64,000 nt of DNA from Meconema thalassinum (lineage: Eukaryota; Arthropoda; Insecta; Orthoptera; Tettigoniidae), in contig OX336389.2 of NCBI GenBank assembly GCA_946902985.2, positions 981,706,482 to 981,770,481 on the forward strand. The letters run 5' to 3'. Position numbers and translations under genes: made by a program. A model generated the notes under the pieces. That model was not told the origin of the DNA, did no database searches, and was given only the letters and a program-made list of their open reading frames with translations. This document shows positions 10,735-23,265 of this stretch, piece by piece (positions within the stretch are counted from its first letter, which is position 1; every line of letters starts with the position of its first letter).

Positions 10735-12285
10735 TTTTCCTCATTCTTGACTAACTTTAATTTCTTATCGACTTATTTTGGATTAGATTTATCTTTTCTT
10801 ATTCTCGTTGGAGATGTCATTGTTTTCCAACATCGGAAGTTTCTTGAGATTTGGAATTTAATTCTGATTGACATTTTTCCTAAATACTATCATAATTCCC
10901 GAAGTCAAGTTCAAAGATGTAGGTCTTTATATATATATTTTTGGATAATCTATCATAAAGTCATACTTGCAAATGCACATTTATTAAGCTATGAAAAGGT
11001 TGGATTCTTGAAAAACACTGTTTTTAAGATTTCTCATTTTAATTAGTCATAGTGTTGAATTATAATTGAAGAATAATTGATAATGAAAATGAGTTTGTGG
11101 ATTATTTTAACCACAAGTTAGAGAAAGTGTTTCGATCACTGTGAGTGACGATTATTAAGAAATTATTATGTGAGTCTGAATGAAGTACAGTGTGATGTAT
11201 AAGTGTTGGGTGGAACATAGTTAACGTTTGTGAAGTACAGTGTGATGTACAAGTGTTGAGGTGAATATAGTTAAAGTTTGTAGGTTTTTCCATGGTGTTG
11301 TAAAATACTTAGGTAAAGTGTTTTGAAGTTATGTGGATATACATGGAGTACATAATTACGTCTTTTGAGACTACGTCATCGTTTGACGTATGCTTTTTCT
11401 ATCAATTGGAGGTAGTATCTTTTAAGATATTTGCTGTAGTAATACTTTATCTCCACTTCATACTTCCTATTAATGAAATATAATGAGACCTTTGTATATT
11501 TCTGAGAATTTCGTGAGAACAGTTATATTCATATAATCTATTCCGAATAATTTGTATTTTCGTATACCACAACGTGGACTTATATATTTAGCTGAGCTTT
11601 GCCACTTGGTTAAACTACATCTGAAGTGACACTATCATATCGAATTTAACCCAATGAGGAGGTGTATAGGTGTTGAAATGTTCTTTGGATTTTGATTCAG
11701 AAAGAAACAACTTAAAATGCAAATATGTGTATATCGTTGTATATAATTTAATTTAGGGTAATATAATGTGTTTTTGGTGAATTTCATTCACTATTCATGA
11801 TGCTTAAAGATCGTTATTTAACCAATCGCCAGCATGCAGGACAGAATCTTGCAAAGGTGTGTCTAACACCAGATTTGGAGTTTCATGTGACACTTCCGAG
11901 TCATTTAGCATTTTCGTCATTTTGAATGATCGGAAGGTGAGGTGATACTTTCTGATATATACTTTTTCTTGATTAAATTTTTATCTTACATCAATTTAAT
12001 TCGAGAGTTATAATTCATAATAATCGTAAAAGGTAGTGTCGAGAAGACCAATGTGTTTTTCCTTGATTTTTCTCACTTCTTTGAGTTAAGTTGTATCTTA
12101 TTTGAGTTTCGTGTTACGCCCTTTGACTTGAGCTAGTTTTCTTTGCGTGCACTTTGGTCTGTCTTTGCACAATTTTGGTTAGTTGATATTGATATGTACC
12201 CTTTATACTTCCTTCTCCTGTTGGTAGGATCTGGGGGGGGGGTGTTAACTGGGCATTTTCAGATTCTACGATCCAGTGTTCTTCG
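10735..12285 (+). repeat. large dispersed repeat (copy c)
   Basis: Same repeat as copies a and b. It starts TGAATTTTCCTCATTC and ends with TTGGTAGGATCTGGGGGG, then CATTTTCAGATTCTACGATCCAG. It contains a short internal duplication near 11,180-11,280, where GAAGTACAGTGTGATGTA occurs twice. If it is an LTR, the downstream coiled-coil pseudogene at 13.0 kb would sit where gag is expected. That link is inference. Confidence 0.6.
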
Positions 12286-13001
12286 AGGGCACATCAGATT
12301 TGTCGACCACCGTTTCGGGCCACAAACAGGGAAATTGTGTCTTACGGAGGTGTTACCAGGGTGTTGGGTTCGATTCTGTTTAACAGCACCATTTCCAGGT
12401 TTCATCGCAACGATCAGTTACGAATTTGTTGGATGAATATTCTGGACATAATGGCAAACCAATATTTAGGCATGAATATTGGGATTTCACTTAGGTGAAT
12501 AAAGCAATTACGAGCGTACTCGATCTACAAAATTTTGTGTAGTATTGCAGCAATTATTGGATTATATTTAATTTTAGGTAATGCCACGTGTTTTGTAAAT
12601 TCACTAGCGACTTGCGACAGTGCAGTAGAGGTATGCACATGAATCTTTATTCACGTGTCCAGTCGAAACGCTCACGTCGGAGCTTCATTTAAGTGGGTAG
12701 ATATTTTGTGACCGGCTTACGATCATTTTTGTTTCGTAGTAACAGTAAATTCTTTTGATTTCAAACTAGATTAATGGTCACTAGGGTCATTCTTGTGGTT
12801 ATTTTGAATTATGGCGATCTTCTTGGATTTTTAGGAATTCTCGGATCCTGCTTCGATGGGGTTAATTAGATATAAGATACTTTAAGGTAATGCTAAACGA
12901 TTGAACATTTCAGGAATTGGCAATCTGGTTACTTCACAATGTCTTTGCACTGCTCTGTAATACTGTGTTCTTGTTATTTCTTCGTATTTCATATATTGTA
13001 T
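12286..13001. other. unassigned leader-like sequence
   Basis: No gene recognised between the end of repeat copy c and the coiled-coil pseudogene. It could be the untranslated leader of a retroelement. Confidence 0.35.
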
Positions 13002-14632
13002 ATGATGGCATCGCCGCCTGAGACGATGACTATGGGTGATGTACGCAAATTTTTCGACGATTTGAAACAGGAATTGGATGGTATCAGAACATTTACTAAA
13101 TACAGTCTTGACAAATTGCAGGAAACCAACAGGGAACTTATTAAAGATAGTGTAGCCCAAAACATTAGGGGTGAATTAGATTTGATGCAAACTACCCTTA
13201 AAAGTGTACAGGATAGTTATAAACGAGTAGAATCCAAAGTAAATAATGTTGAAGCAAGTAATGATGAGATTCAGGATGACATTAAAAATATTAATTTGAA
13301 TGTGAACAATGTTAAAGTTGATGTAGGTCAGGTTAGATCCAAAGTGGATAATGTACAACACAAAGTGGATAAAGTATAAGCTAAGGTAGATACTGTAAAA
13401 CTCGATGTAGTCAATGTACAATTCAAGGTGGATACTATACAATTAGACGTGGCAAATGTGCAATTGAAGGTAGATAATATGCAATCTAAGGTAGATAATG
13501 TCAAATCGGATATGGGTCAAGTACAATCCACTGTAGATAAGGTACAGTCTGATGTTAATAATATGCAGGTAAAGGTGGACACTGTACAATTTAAGGTGGA
13601 CAATGTACAAGCCAGATTAGCTGACTTAGATAAAGATAATAAACAATTTCAAGTAGAAATAAGGTCAGAACTTGATGCTAACAAAAACGAGCAAAAGGAG
13701 AACTTGGATGCTATCCAAACTCAATTTACTGGTGAGTCCATTTAATCACAGGAATCCTTTGTACTGCTAAGAAAGGACATGTTGTCTTTACAAGCACAGG
13801 TAAAGGACCACACTAAACTTCTTAGAGCAGATATTGAAATTGATGTAAAGGCTATAATGGATGAAAATGTTAGTGTACTTAGGTAAGAAATTGTAAACAT
13901 TAATCGAGAGTGTGTAGCAGGTGTCAAAGCCGAATTAGATTTGAAACTTGCTAACACTGAAATAAGGTTAAATAAGGATATTGCTGATGTTAGAGAAGAC
14001 TTAACTAAAAGAATTGATCTCATTCAGGATTCCCAAATCACAAGTATAAATGAATGAAAGACACATTTAGAGGATATGATCAAACTGATTGAAACCAAGG
14101 GGGAACAGAATATAATTGATTTTATCAGAGAAAGAGAAAGAAAAACGTCCGATTTAAAAGAGGTTAGAGAAACACTTGAGGAGTTTAATTTATCTTAACA
14201 TGTTGACGTAGAGGTAATAGGGAAGGAATTAAAAGTCCAATGGCAGTAGGATATTAAACGCGATAGGCTCGAACTTCATACAGAAGATGGTCGCGACTTA
14301 CATACTTCGGGGCAGATAAACTCCGAGGGAGCGACTGGATTGAATGGGGTGGATCAGTTGCAAGTAGAACAACCTCGACGAAATCTATATCCTACTCTTA
14401 CAAGTTTGCAACCAATTGGGGAAACATATGTTAATACTCCATCTGAATTGTAAGTAGGACAACCTCAACGAGATCAGTATAATACTCCGACAGGTTTTCA
14501 GACAACTGGGGAAGCCAGAGTTAATACATCGTCTAATGGATCACGAAATAAAACCATTCAATCGAAGTCTATTGCCCAGGTGTTAGTGACCACCATGGAC
14601 AAATACTGAGCTTTGAAGTACCCGAAAAAATC
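13002..14632 (+). pseudogene. decayed coiled-coil protein, possibly a retroelement Gag
   Basis: A single reading frame of about 540 codons stays open from the ATG pair at 13,002/13,005, apart from several in-frame stops (for example 13,377, 13,743, 13,884, 14,055 and 14,196). From about residue 95 it is built of heptads of the type V-D-x-V-Q-x-K, with hydrophobic residues at positions a and d, that is, a long regular coiled coil. The C-terminal third is rich in Q, N, T and S. There is no zinc knuckle or enzymatic motif. The position after an LTR-like repeat and the coiled-coil character fit an insect retrotransposon Gag, but I do not recognise the family. Its 3' end runs into the non-LTR sequence beginning near 14,610. 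Confidence 0.6.
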
Positions 14633-16375
14633 TATAATAATGACAATGGAATAAAATCAAAGTGCAGGTCATTCACTGAAACAAATGTTACATATATATT
14701 TCAATGACTTATTAAATAAGGAACATGGTCAGAAATTTATAAACTATAAAATGTAAATGATCAATTTAATGCATTTAACAGTACCCTAAAACACTATTTT
14801 GAAACAGCATTCCCCTTTAAACAAAGAAATCTTCAAAATAACAAAACTAGCAATTGGATAACAACAGGGATTATAAATTCATGTCAAAGAAATAAATTTC
14901 TACACAAAATATATAAACAATACCACACAACACCTGAATTCCATATTTATACTGCAAAAAATACACTAGCATATTAAGAAAGGTAATAAGACTAGCAAAG
15001 AAAATGCATAATGATAATTTTATTTCCCAATTATCTAATAAAAGCAGGGCTATGTGGACCGTGATAAAGAAAGAAATTGGAAAATCTGCTGAAATACAAA
15101 GGAACATTACACTGACCTGCAATAATAAAGTGATTAATAATCCAGAGGGAATAGCAAACACTTTTAATGACTATTTTCTTGAAATTCCACGAAAAAATTA
15201 AATAAATCACAGGTAAATACACTAAATTCGAATAATAAAATAAATATATGCAGTGATTCTTTATTTATAAATCATGTGACAAGTGAAGAGGTAAGAATAG
15301 TTATAAAAGAGCTAAAATATATTCTGTGCTGGCATTGATGGCATCCCTGATGCAATTTTAAACAAATGTGCAGAAAATATAATAAATCCACTTACGCACT
15401 TAATAAACAGTTCAATTCTCTCAGGAACTTACCTGGATATTTTGAAGTTATCAAAAGTAATTCCAGTGCACAAAAACCGTTCAAAAGATGAATTAGATAA
15501 CTATCGTCCTATTACCTTACCAACTGATGTTGCAAAAATTGTGGAAAATATCATGTATAAGAGACTGATAAGTTTTAGAGTAAAAATAAAATACTATCAA
15601 ACTCACAACATGGATCCAGAACGGAAAAATCTACACAGAGAGCAATTTATGAATGTAGTAATGAAAATCCACATCCTGCTTCCAGTCTCCGACCGGGTCA
15701 GGAATGGAATGAATGAAGCCCCTATCTAGCGGCGAGGATATGAACTGTGCCAGCTGCCGAGGCCTGACGCACTCCTCTGGGGCAATGATTAAATGAATGA
15801 CAGATGAAATGAAATGATAGTGGAGAGTGTTGATGGAAGAATATTTTGACAGGGAAAACCGGAGTACCCGGAGAAAAACCTGTGTGCCTCCGTTTTGTCC
15901 AGCACAGATCTCACATGGAGTGACCGGGATTTGAACCACGGACCCAGCGGTGAGAGGCCGGCGTGCTGCCGCCTAAGCCACGGAGGCTTTCCGAATGGAG
16001 TAGTAGTATACTGAAATTAATTGACAATAAGGAACAAGAAACTGGCCTATTTTGGGATTTATCGAAAGCATTTGATGTTGTTGAACATAAAATCCTCCTC
16101 ACAAAACTAAATCAATATGGTATTAGAGGTCTAGCTAATAAATGGATAGAGTCTTACTTAACAACACATAAACAAATAGTAAGCTTGGTACACAAGAATG
16201 ATGGAACCAGATTACTTAATGAAACATTGTCCAATGAGTGTATTATTAAATTTGGAGTACCCCAGGGATCGGTTTTGGGCACACTACTCTTTCTTCTATA
16301 TATCAATGATATAACACAGAACGTTGATTCTCATCAGGAAATTTTGTTTGCGGATGATACAACACTCGTAAAAAG
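14610..16375 (+). pseudogene. non-LTR retrotransposon reverse transcriptase, 5' part
   Basis: Fragments in more than one frame read as the endonuclease-RT linker and the RT domain of a Jockey/CR1-like element. They include a W-I-T-x-G-I-x-x-S-C segment near 14,855, the finger segment V-I-P-V-H-K-N...N-Y-R-P-I (15,460-15,515), D-L-S-K-A-F-D (motif A, near 16,060), G-V-P-Q-G-S-V-L-G (motif B, near 16,255) and F-A-D-D-T (catalytic motif C, near 16,347). There are stops and frameshifts (for example near 15,320), and a SINE interrupts it at 15,648-15,990. The frame is cut at 16,375 by an LTR element and continues at 23,266. Non-functional. Confidence 0.88.
15648..15990 (-). mobile_element. tRNA-derived SINE (family B) inside the RT
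   Basis: Read on the minus strand: a tRNA-like head with GGCTTAGGCGGCAGCACG (A-box-like) and GTGGTTCAAATCCCGG (B-box), then a body with CATGTGAGATCTGTGCTGG, TTTTTCTCCGGGTACTCC and CATTTCATTTCATCTG, and a 3' end near CTGGAAGCAGGATGTGG. It interrupts the RT frame between fingers and palm. I could not define a clean target duplication, so the boundaries are approximate. Confidence 0.85.
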
Positions 16376-18249
16376 TGAACCACTTTTCAGAATTTATTGT
16401 AATTATTATTATTATCATCATGATTATTATTATTATTATTGTCATGTGTTGTGACATCTCTATATTACGCCTCGAGAGTTTAAAAGTGCGCAGTTTGTCT
16501 GTATGTATCTCTCTGTCTAACGTTGTGCAACCCCTGGCTACATACTGCCTTGTTCTCTCGTATTGGCTAGTGTTGTTGCTACCTTGCATTTTGTTGTGCA
16601 ATTCGTTCTGCCATTGGCTCTGACAATAGTTGACGCGAGTTTTGGGCCACTCCCAAACTACGCATTTGATTTTTCTGAGAGGCTTCTCTCCCCTCTGGGG
16701 GGACAGAAGCTAAGTCAGTCTTAGACGCGCCGAGATGTAAGGCGAACGTGTGTATTCGGGCAGAGGCCCACCCTCATGGCGCAGCGGAATGTGAGTACGG
16801 CTCAATGTATTTCTATCTAACGCAATGTAATTGTTTTTGTTAAACGTTCCTTCTTTTGCTTAATTCTCTTTCCTTTTCAAGATGTTATTGTTAGTATTTT
16901 AATCCTTGAACCAGATCTCCGGGACCTTGCGTAATGTCATACGGCGGAGTTCTTTTTGTTGCTTTTGTTATGTGCCCTTCTCACAGTTTTATTATTTTGG
17001 TTAATACCTGTAAGATTCGAAAGTATTGCGTTTCTGCGTCTTGGCTTATATATATTTCCTGTCGGGCCTTAGTGCTCGTCTTTTGCGTCGGTGTCTCTTT
17101 GTACCACAAATGTTTCATTTGATTGGTAGCAATTGGACCTTTGTTTGTGGACAGTATGTGTGAGGTAACGGGACTGATGTCCAACGTCCCACTAATACGT
17201 GTCCCTTTTGTTTATAGAATATATGTGACGGTGGTTAACTGGGATTTTCTCCAGCTCCGATGTCATATTATTCTTTTTTTTATATGTCGCGTTGGTGCGG
17301 CATTATGTTGGAATATAAGCCTATTTTATTATAGCGTGCTTTCGATTTTTACCGGTCTCTTTCGTCCCAAGTCAATTGTAATGTAATGTATCTCCGTATA
17401 CCTCATTTTCCTTTTGTTTTGTTTTTCTCTTTCGATTTTCGCCGTATTACATAACTTAATTATAATTCCCCTTGTCTTCTCCTTCCTCCTATCTCCGTGA
17501 GATCTCTCTCCCCTTTGTTTTACTCCCCTCACTCCTCCCCCTTCCCTCCGGTATGTTTACATAACATCATGAAAAGCTTCGCGTCTTAGCAGTTCGAAGT
17601 TTGACTTTTTGCAAGTTTGTCGTTTCTCTCTAACTTTTGTAAGTTTCGTTTTATTTTCTTTCAAGTTTGTATCTTTTCGTTAGATTCATGTTGTTGAGCG
17701 GTACTCAGGTTCTGTCGTGCTTTTCAGTTTTTTTTAAGTTTTTGAATTCTTTATTCTTGGTATTGGGTTTCTTTTGTATTATTGATCTTGTCTTAGCTTG
17801 CCTTTTTTCTTTGTTTTAAATAATTTGTTTATTTCGTGTACACGCTCTTTCTTTTATCCTCAATACATTTTTATATTTTAAGTAATATAGCTCCCTTGTC
17901 TTTTCATTTCTTATATTTAAGTTCCCCTTCCTTATCCTTATCCTTACCTCGATTTCGTCAATCTTGTCTTTGTGACGTAACAAAGGCACGATTAACACGC
18001 CTCTGGGATTTGTTTAATTAATTTTATGGGAATCTCATTTTTGCACTTTTGATTGTTGCATTAAGCAATTATTTGTTTGCATTTGGTTTTTTGGAAATCA
18101 TCTTTTGCTCGCTCCGAAAACCTTGGGCCCAGCACCGGGTCGAGCAAGACGTCTTTTCCCCTGTCCATTTTGCGACCTTGTTGATTTTATTCTTCCACTG
18201 CTACTCTGACGCGCATTATTATTATTATTACTAGACCTTTATCGGCGCA
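16376..18249 (+). repeat. 5' LTR, 1,874 bp
   Basis: Starts TGAACCACTTTTCAG and ends CTTTATCGGCGCA. Near its start it carries an ATT/ATC microsatellite (16,402-16,440), and near its end an ATT microsatellite (18,212-18,230). The short open frames inside it are identical in both LTRs but have no protein-like features, so they are not genes. Confidence 0.93.
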
Positions 18250-18250
18250 A

Positions 18251-18262
18251 TGGTAGCAGAGC
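18251..18262 (+). promoter_or_regulatory. primer-binding site, initiator tRNA-Met
   Basis: TGGTAGCAGAGC begins one base after the 5' LTR. It is the exact complement of the last 12 bases of insect initiator methionine tRNA (which ends GCTCTGCTACCA). This fixes the element's orientation as plus and confirms the LTR boundary. Confidence 0.88.
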
Positions 18263-21200
18263 GTGGTTGCGTGCGAAATCGTTCCCTCCTCACCTCTCTC
18301 AAGTTATTAACCTTTTATTATTTTTCTCTTCATTTACATTGTATTAAAATTTGTTTTTCTTTGAGTTTAAGGAATTCAGTGAATTGTTTTTCCCCACCCC
18401 TGAAGAAAGGGTGAAGTTACTTTCTGTGTGAACTACGGGCATCCAGGAAACCCATCTCCAAGGAAAGGTGGTTTAGTCCCTCAAGTAAACAAGACATCCA
18501 AAAGACCCAGCTTCGAGGTGAACAGTGGCAACATATCAGTGAGTACATCGCATCGCTGGAACACGACACGTCACGGTATTGTAACCTACTTTTATGTATT
18601 TGCTTCCTCTAGTAGACATTTGTTTAGTTAACGGTGATTTTAAGGCGACAGGAAATTTTGTTTGCTTTCTCTTCCTTTTCATTTCGTCAGTGTTGTGGAC
18701 GTTTTTATTTTACTTTCTGTGAAGTAGAAAATGCATTTCTCTCAAGGGTTTGAGTCCTTACCTTTGTTGTAAATAGTCGCTTTGTTAACTGTGATATTTC
18801 TCAGAACTCGCCTCACCCCTTCATACGTCTCAGTCTGGAACAGCTGCTGACAGGTTCCTTGTCATTACCGTACAGCCTAAAACCCCCCGCCCCTCTTTCT
18901 CCGAAGTTTTCCCCAATGAAGGTGGGCCCACTTATGGGAACCGTCTCTTTAAATCCTACGGTCGCCCCGACCCACCTTGAGCCTCGCGTAATTATACTAA
19001 CGTTTGATGTTAGTATAGTGTTTGTTGTTTCAGTTATGAATGAATGGTCTGTTGAGCTATTATGTGTGTTATGATTGGGAGTTAAGTTTGTTTCATAATT
19101 AGGGAGGGTGATTGTTTTATTTTTGTCAGGGGATTTCAATGTAGGTTTTCATTTAAAATTGTTTATATACGGTAAGCTTGATGTTACTATATGTTCAGTA
19201 TGGCAGTGTGTATTTCGTTGGGAAACCTGCTAGGTGAGGTCTTCGTCGGGATTAGGGTATGGGACCTGTCCCACGGCTTCGACGCCCACTTAGGGTGTAC
19301 ATAGATTCTACACGATTCGTCAATCTTTAGTATGGGATGAAGTTTGTCACGATGACCTGTAGTCCGTTATTTGAGTTTCCATGGTGTTCCAACGACTCAT
19401 ATTAGCATTCTGATGTAATGGGGAAATTTTGATTTGTTTATGGGAAGGAGTATGTATGTAGTGTTGTTGTTGTTGGTTGTATTTTGAGATGAATGTGTGT
19501 GTCAATGAGTTTAATGAATTTTTATCAACAGTTATTTGTGGGTGGTTTCAAATTTAGTTCAATTTTGATTTTATACCCTATTCAATTTAAACTATATATA
19601 TATATATATATATATTACGTACGAACTATTTATTCGTTTTTATTGGCAAACCAAATATACGATAAGTATTACTCAGAGATACCAACCATTTTAGGTCTAC
19701 GGCTTCCGTGTTATGGGACATTGATGTTCGTGTGAACTACTCTGGCGTGCATTACCCAATTTTCTTATATTTGTATGGGATAGGCCATACCCTCTGTGTC
19801 TTTTTTTTTTTTTAATGCGGTACCTCTGAGGTCTACGGCCCGTATATTGACGCTGTAACCATTTTATTTTTGTGGGTTGGTAATATTTATTATTGGGTTT
19901 CGAGTTTGATTGATTGTATGTCTGGTCTTGATTGGTTTTATGCGAGGTTCCAGTCTGTTCCTTTTATTTGGAAGGTATTTTGTAACGTAATTATTTGGAT
20001 TTTCGTTCTCTGTCCGGGATGGCATTTTTTATTTTGACAGCTTCTTTGAGTTATTATTCCTTTTTATTTGTTAGTACCTAATGTCATTTGACGAAGGTTA
20101 TTAGTACATTTTTCCCCTTTACTCCTGCTATGTATCTAGTTAGGCAGGAGACACCCGTGGCCGCCTGAGTTACACGGAGGATTTCGAAAGATGTGTTGAA
20201 CTATACTTCTACCTAAGGCAATTTCCAGTACCTGCCTGCTTTTGTTGTAAGGAACCGGCCCGACCCATTGTCCGAGCTGCAGATACGACTTGCTATTGTT
20301 CGGCAGTGCCTGAGATGGTCTGTTGACTTACATTCTTTTCTTGTAGTGACAGTGATTTGTCTATTGATATAGTTGTTTACTATTTATCGTAACTTCTGTT
20401 TTACGTTTTTGTGAAATCATGTTTTTATAAATCATTTCAATCTAATATGTTTTCTCTAAGATAATGTGTATTATTTTCCTGTATCTGTCATATATTTGGA
20501 GAGTGTTTCCGGTAGCGATAGCTAGTCTCCAAGTACCTGAGAAGTGGCCGGTGTATCCTTTAGACCCTGTTCACGGCTCGTTTTCTCTTCTTTCATTTGG
20601 TCTGACGACCCTGCCTATTCATACTTTTACTTTCCAGCTGGCAGAATGAATCCACTTTCCCCCTTACGCAGCTTATGTAACCCCAAATATTTCCCCGACG
20701 CAAGCCTTATTTTGTATACAGGGTGCTCCCCTTTATATTTTTTTGTGATCATGATTTAACCTTTCTCTTTCTTTTATTATTAGAAAATTGGCTGATTTCC
20801 AGAAGGTCGCCATTAAGAAGACTTCGCTTTCTCCACGTCATCTGGCAGAGTCTAGCTCAAGATTGACCGTTTTATTATCATTATTTTCTTTTTGGTACAT
20901 CCATTTTTTATATGTGTGACGTATTGACGTGCAGTAGAGGTAGGATCCGCCTTTATTTCACGCCTGTACTGATCCTTTATATGATTTGAATTTTTGTTGT
21001 TTTAATTTCATCTTAAAGTTTTTTTTTCTTTCGTACCAAAAAAAAAAATTTCCTCACCAGTGAACATCTTCGTGAATACGTGTGTATGAAAATATATGTG
21101 TGTTTGAGAAAAGAGACTTGCGTTTCGTCAAGCCTTTTATGGAAGTTATGACGTTCAAAGAACTTTTAATTAAGCTGCGTCTTATGAATAAGAGAAATGT

Positions 21201-21373
21201 GAGAACATTTTATTATGTCTTAATTTTTCATGTGTGTATCTGGTGTACATGATGTAATCTTCTTTCCTTCACCCTGTTCAAATGTATCTAATCGAAGAAT
21301 GTTATTTTATATAATTTTGTTATGAAAAAGAAAAAATTCTTTTATGCCTTTGTTATGTAAAAGAATTTTTTTT
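18263..21373 (+). other. non-coding interior of the LTR element
   Basis: No gag-pol frame longer than about 110 codons and no retroviral motif in any frame. It contains an AT dinucleotide run (about 19,594-19,615) and T runs near 19,801 and 21,021. Untranslated cargo of a LARD-like element is the simplest reading. Confidence 0.7.
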
Positions 21374-21389
21374 GGAGAAAGCGGTGGAA
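21374..21389 (+). promoter_or_regulatory. polypurine tract
   Basis: GGAGAAAGCGGTGGAA, a purine-rich stretch with one C and one T, ends two bases before the 3' LTR. This is the expected position of the plus-strand primer. Confidence 0.65.
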
Positions 21390-21391
21390 TT

Positions 21392-23265
21392 TGAACCACT
21401 TTTCAGAATTTATTGTAATTATTATTATTATCATCATGATTATTATTATTATTATTGTCATGTGTTGTGACATCTCTATATTACGCCTCGAGAGTTTAAA
21501 AGTGCGCAGTTTGTCTGTATGTATCTCTCTGTCTAACGTTGTGCAACCCCTGGCTACATACTGCCTTGTTCTCTCGTATTGGCTAGTGTTGTTGCTACCT
21601 TGCATTTTGTTGTGCAATTCGTTCTGCCATTGGCTCTGACAATATTTGACGCGAGTTTTGGGCCACTCCCAAACTACGCATTTGATTTTTCTGAGAGGCT
21701 TCTCTCCCCTCTGGGGGGACAGAAGCTAAGTCAGTCTTAGACGCGCCGAGATGTAAGGCGAACGTGTGTATTCGGGCAGAGGCCCACCCTCATGGCGCAG
21801 CGGAATGTGAGTACGGCTCAATGTATTTCTATCTAACGCAATGTAATTGTTTTTGTTAAACGTTCCTTCTTTTGCTTAATTCTCTTTCCTTTTCAAGATG
21901 TTATTGTTAGTATTTTAATCCTTGAACCAGATCTCCGGGACCTTGCGTAATGTCATACGGCGGAGTTCTTTTTGTTGCTTTTGTTATGTGCCCTTCTCAC
22001 AGTTTTATTATTTTGGTTAATACCTGTAAGATTCGAAAGTATTGCGTTTCTGCGTCTTGGCTTATATATATTTCCTGTCGGGCCTTAGTGCTCGTCTTTT
22101 GCGTCGGTGTCTCTTTGTACCACAAATGTTTCATTTGATTGGTAGCAATTGGACCTTTGTTTGTGGACAGTATGTGTGAGGTAACGGGACTGATGTCCAA
22201 CGTCCCACTAATACGTGTCCCTTTTGTTTATAGAATATATGTGACGGTGGTTAACTGGGATTTTCTCCAGCTCCGATGTCATATTATTCTTTTTTTTATA
22301 TGTCGCGTTGGTGCGGCATTATGTTGGAATATAAGCCTATTTTATTATAGCGTGCTTTCGATTTTTACCGGTCTCTTTCGTCCCAAGTCAATTGTAATGT
22401 AATGTATCTCCGTATATCTCATTTTCCTTTTGTTTTGTTTTTCTCTTTCGATTTTCGCCGTATTACATAACTTAATTATAATTCCCCTTGTCTTCTCCTT
22501 CCTCCTATCTCCGTGAGATCTCTCTCCCCTTTGTTTTACTCCCCTCACTCCTCCCCCTTCCCTCCGGTATGTTTACATAACATCATGAAAAGCTTCGCGT
22601 CTTAGCAGTTCGAAGTTTGACTTTTTGCAAGTTTGTCGTTTCTCTCTAACTTTTGTAAGTTTCGTTTTATTTTCTTTCAAGTTTGTATCTTTTCGTTAGA
22701 TTCATGTTGTTGAGCGGTACTCAGGTTCTGTCGTGCTTTTCAGTTTTTTTTAAGTTTTTGAATTCTTTATTCTTGGTATTGGGTTTCTTTTGTATTATTG
22801 ATCTTGTCTTAGCTTGCCTTTTTTCTTTGTTTTAAATAATTTGTTTATTTCGTGTACACGCTCTTTCTTTTATCCTCAATACATTTTTATATTTTAAGTA
22901 ATATAGCTCCCTTGTCTTTTCATTTCTTATATTTAAGTTCCCCTTCCTTATCCTTATCCTTACCTCGATTTCGTCAATCTTGTCTTTGTGACGTAACAAA
23001 GGCACGATTAACACGCCTCTGGGATTTGTTTAATTAATTTTATGGGAATCTCATTTTTGCACTTTTGATTGTTGCATTAAGCAATTATTTGTTTGCATTT
23101 GGTTTTTTGGAAATCATCTTTTGCTCGCTCCGAAAACCTTGGGCCCAGCACCGGGTCGAGCAAGACGTCTTTTCCCCTGTCCATTTTGCGACCTTGTTGA
23201 TTTTATTCTTCCACTGCTACTCTGACGCGCATTATTATTATTATTACTAGACCTTTATCGGCGCA
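21392..23265 (+). repeat. 3' LTR, 1,874 bp
   Basis: Offset from the 5' LTR by exactly 5,016 bp along its whole length, with no indel. It ends CGGCGCA and is followed by AAAGG, which restores the interrupted RT frame. Confidence 0.93.

Larger units (their letters stand above)
16376..23265 (+). mobile_element. young non-autonomous LTR retrotransposon (LARD-like)
   Basis: Two direct 1,874-bp repeats (16,376-18,249 and 21,392-23,265) begin TG and end CA. They are flanked by the 4-bp duplication AAAG (16,372-16,375 and 23,266-23,269). The primer-binding site is at 18,251 and a purine tract precedes the right repeat. The 3.1-kb interior has no gag, protease, RT or integrase frame, so the element must be mobilised in trans. 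I saw only two differences between the LTRs (16,631 G/T region and 17,401 C/T region), which means very recent insertion. It lies inside the RT of a non-LTR element. Confidence 0.93.

Noticed and set aside
16376..17390. Small proteins encoded in the LTRs
   Set aside because: Identical frames occur in both LTRs only because the LTRs are identical. They include poly-Ile from an ATT microsatellite and have no domain features.
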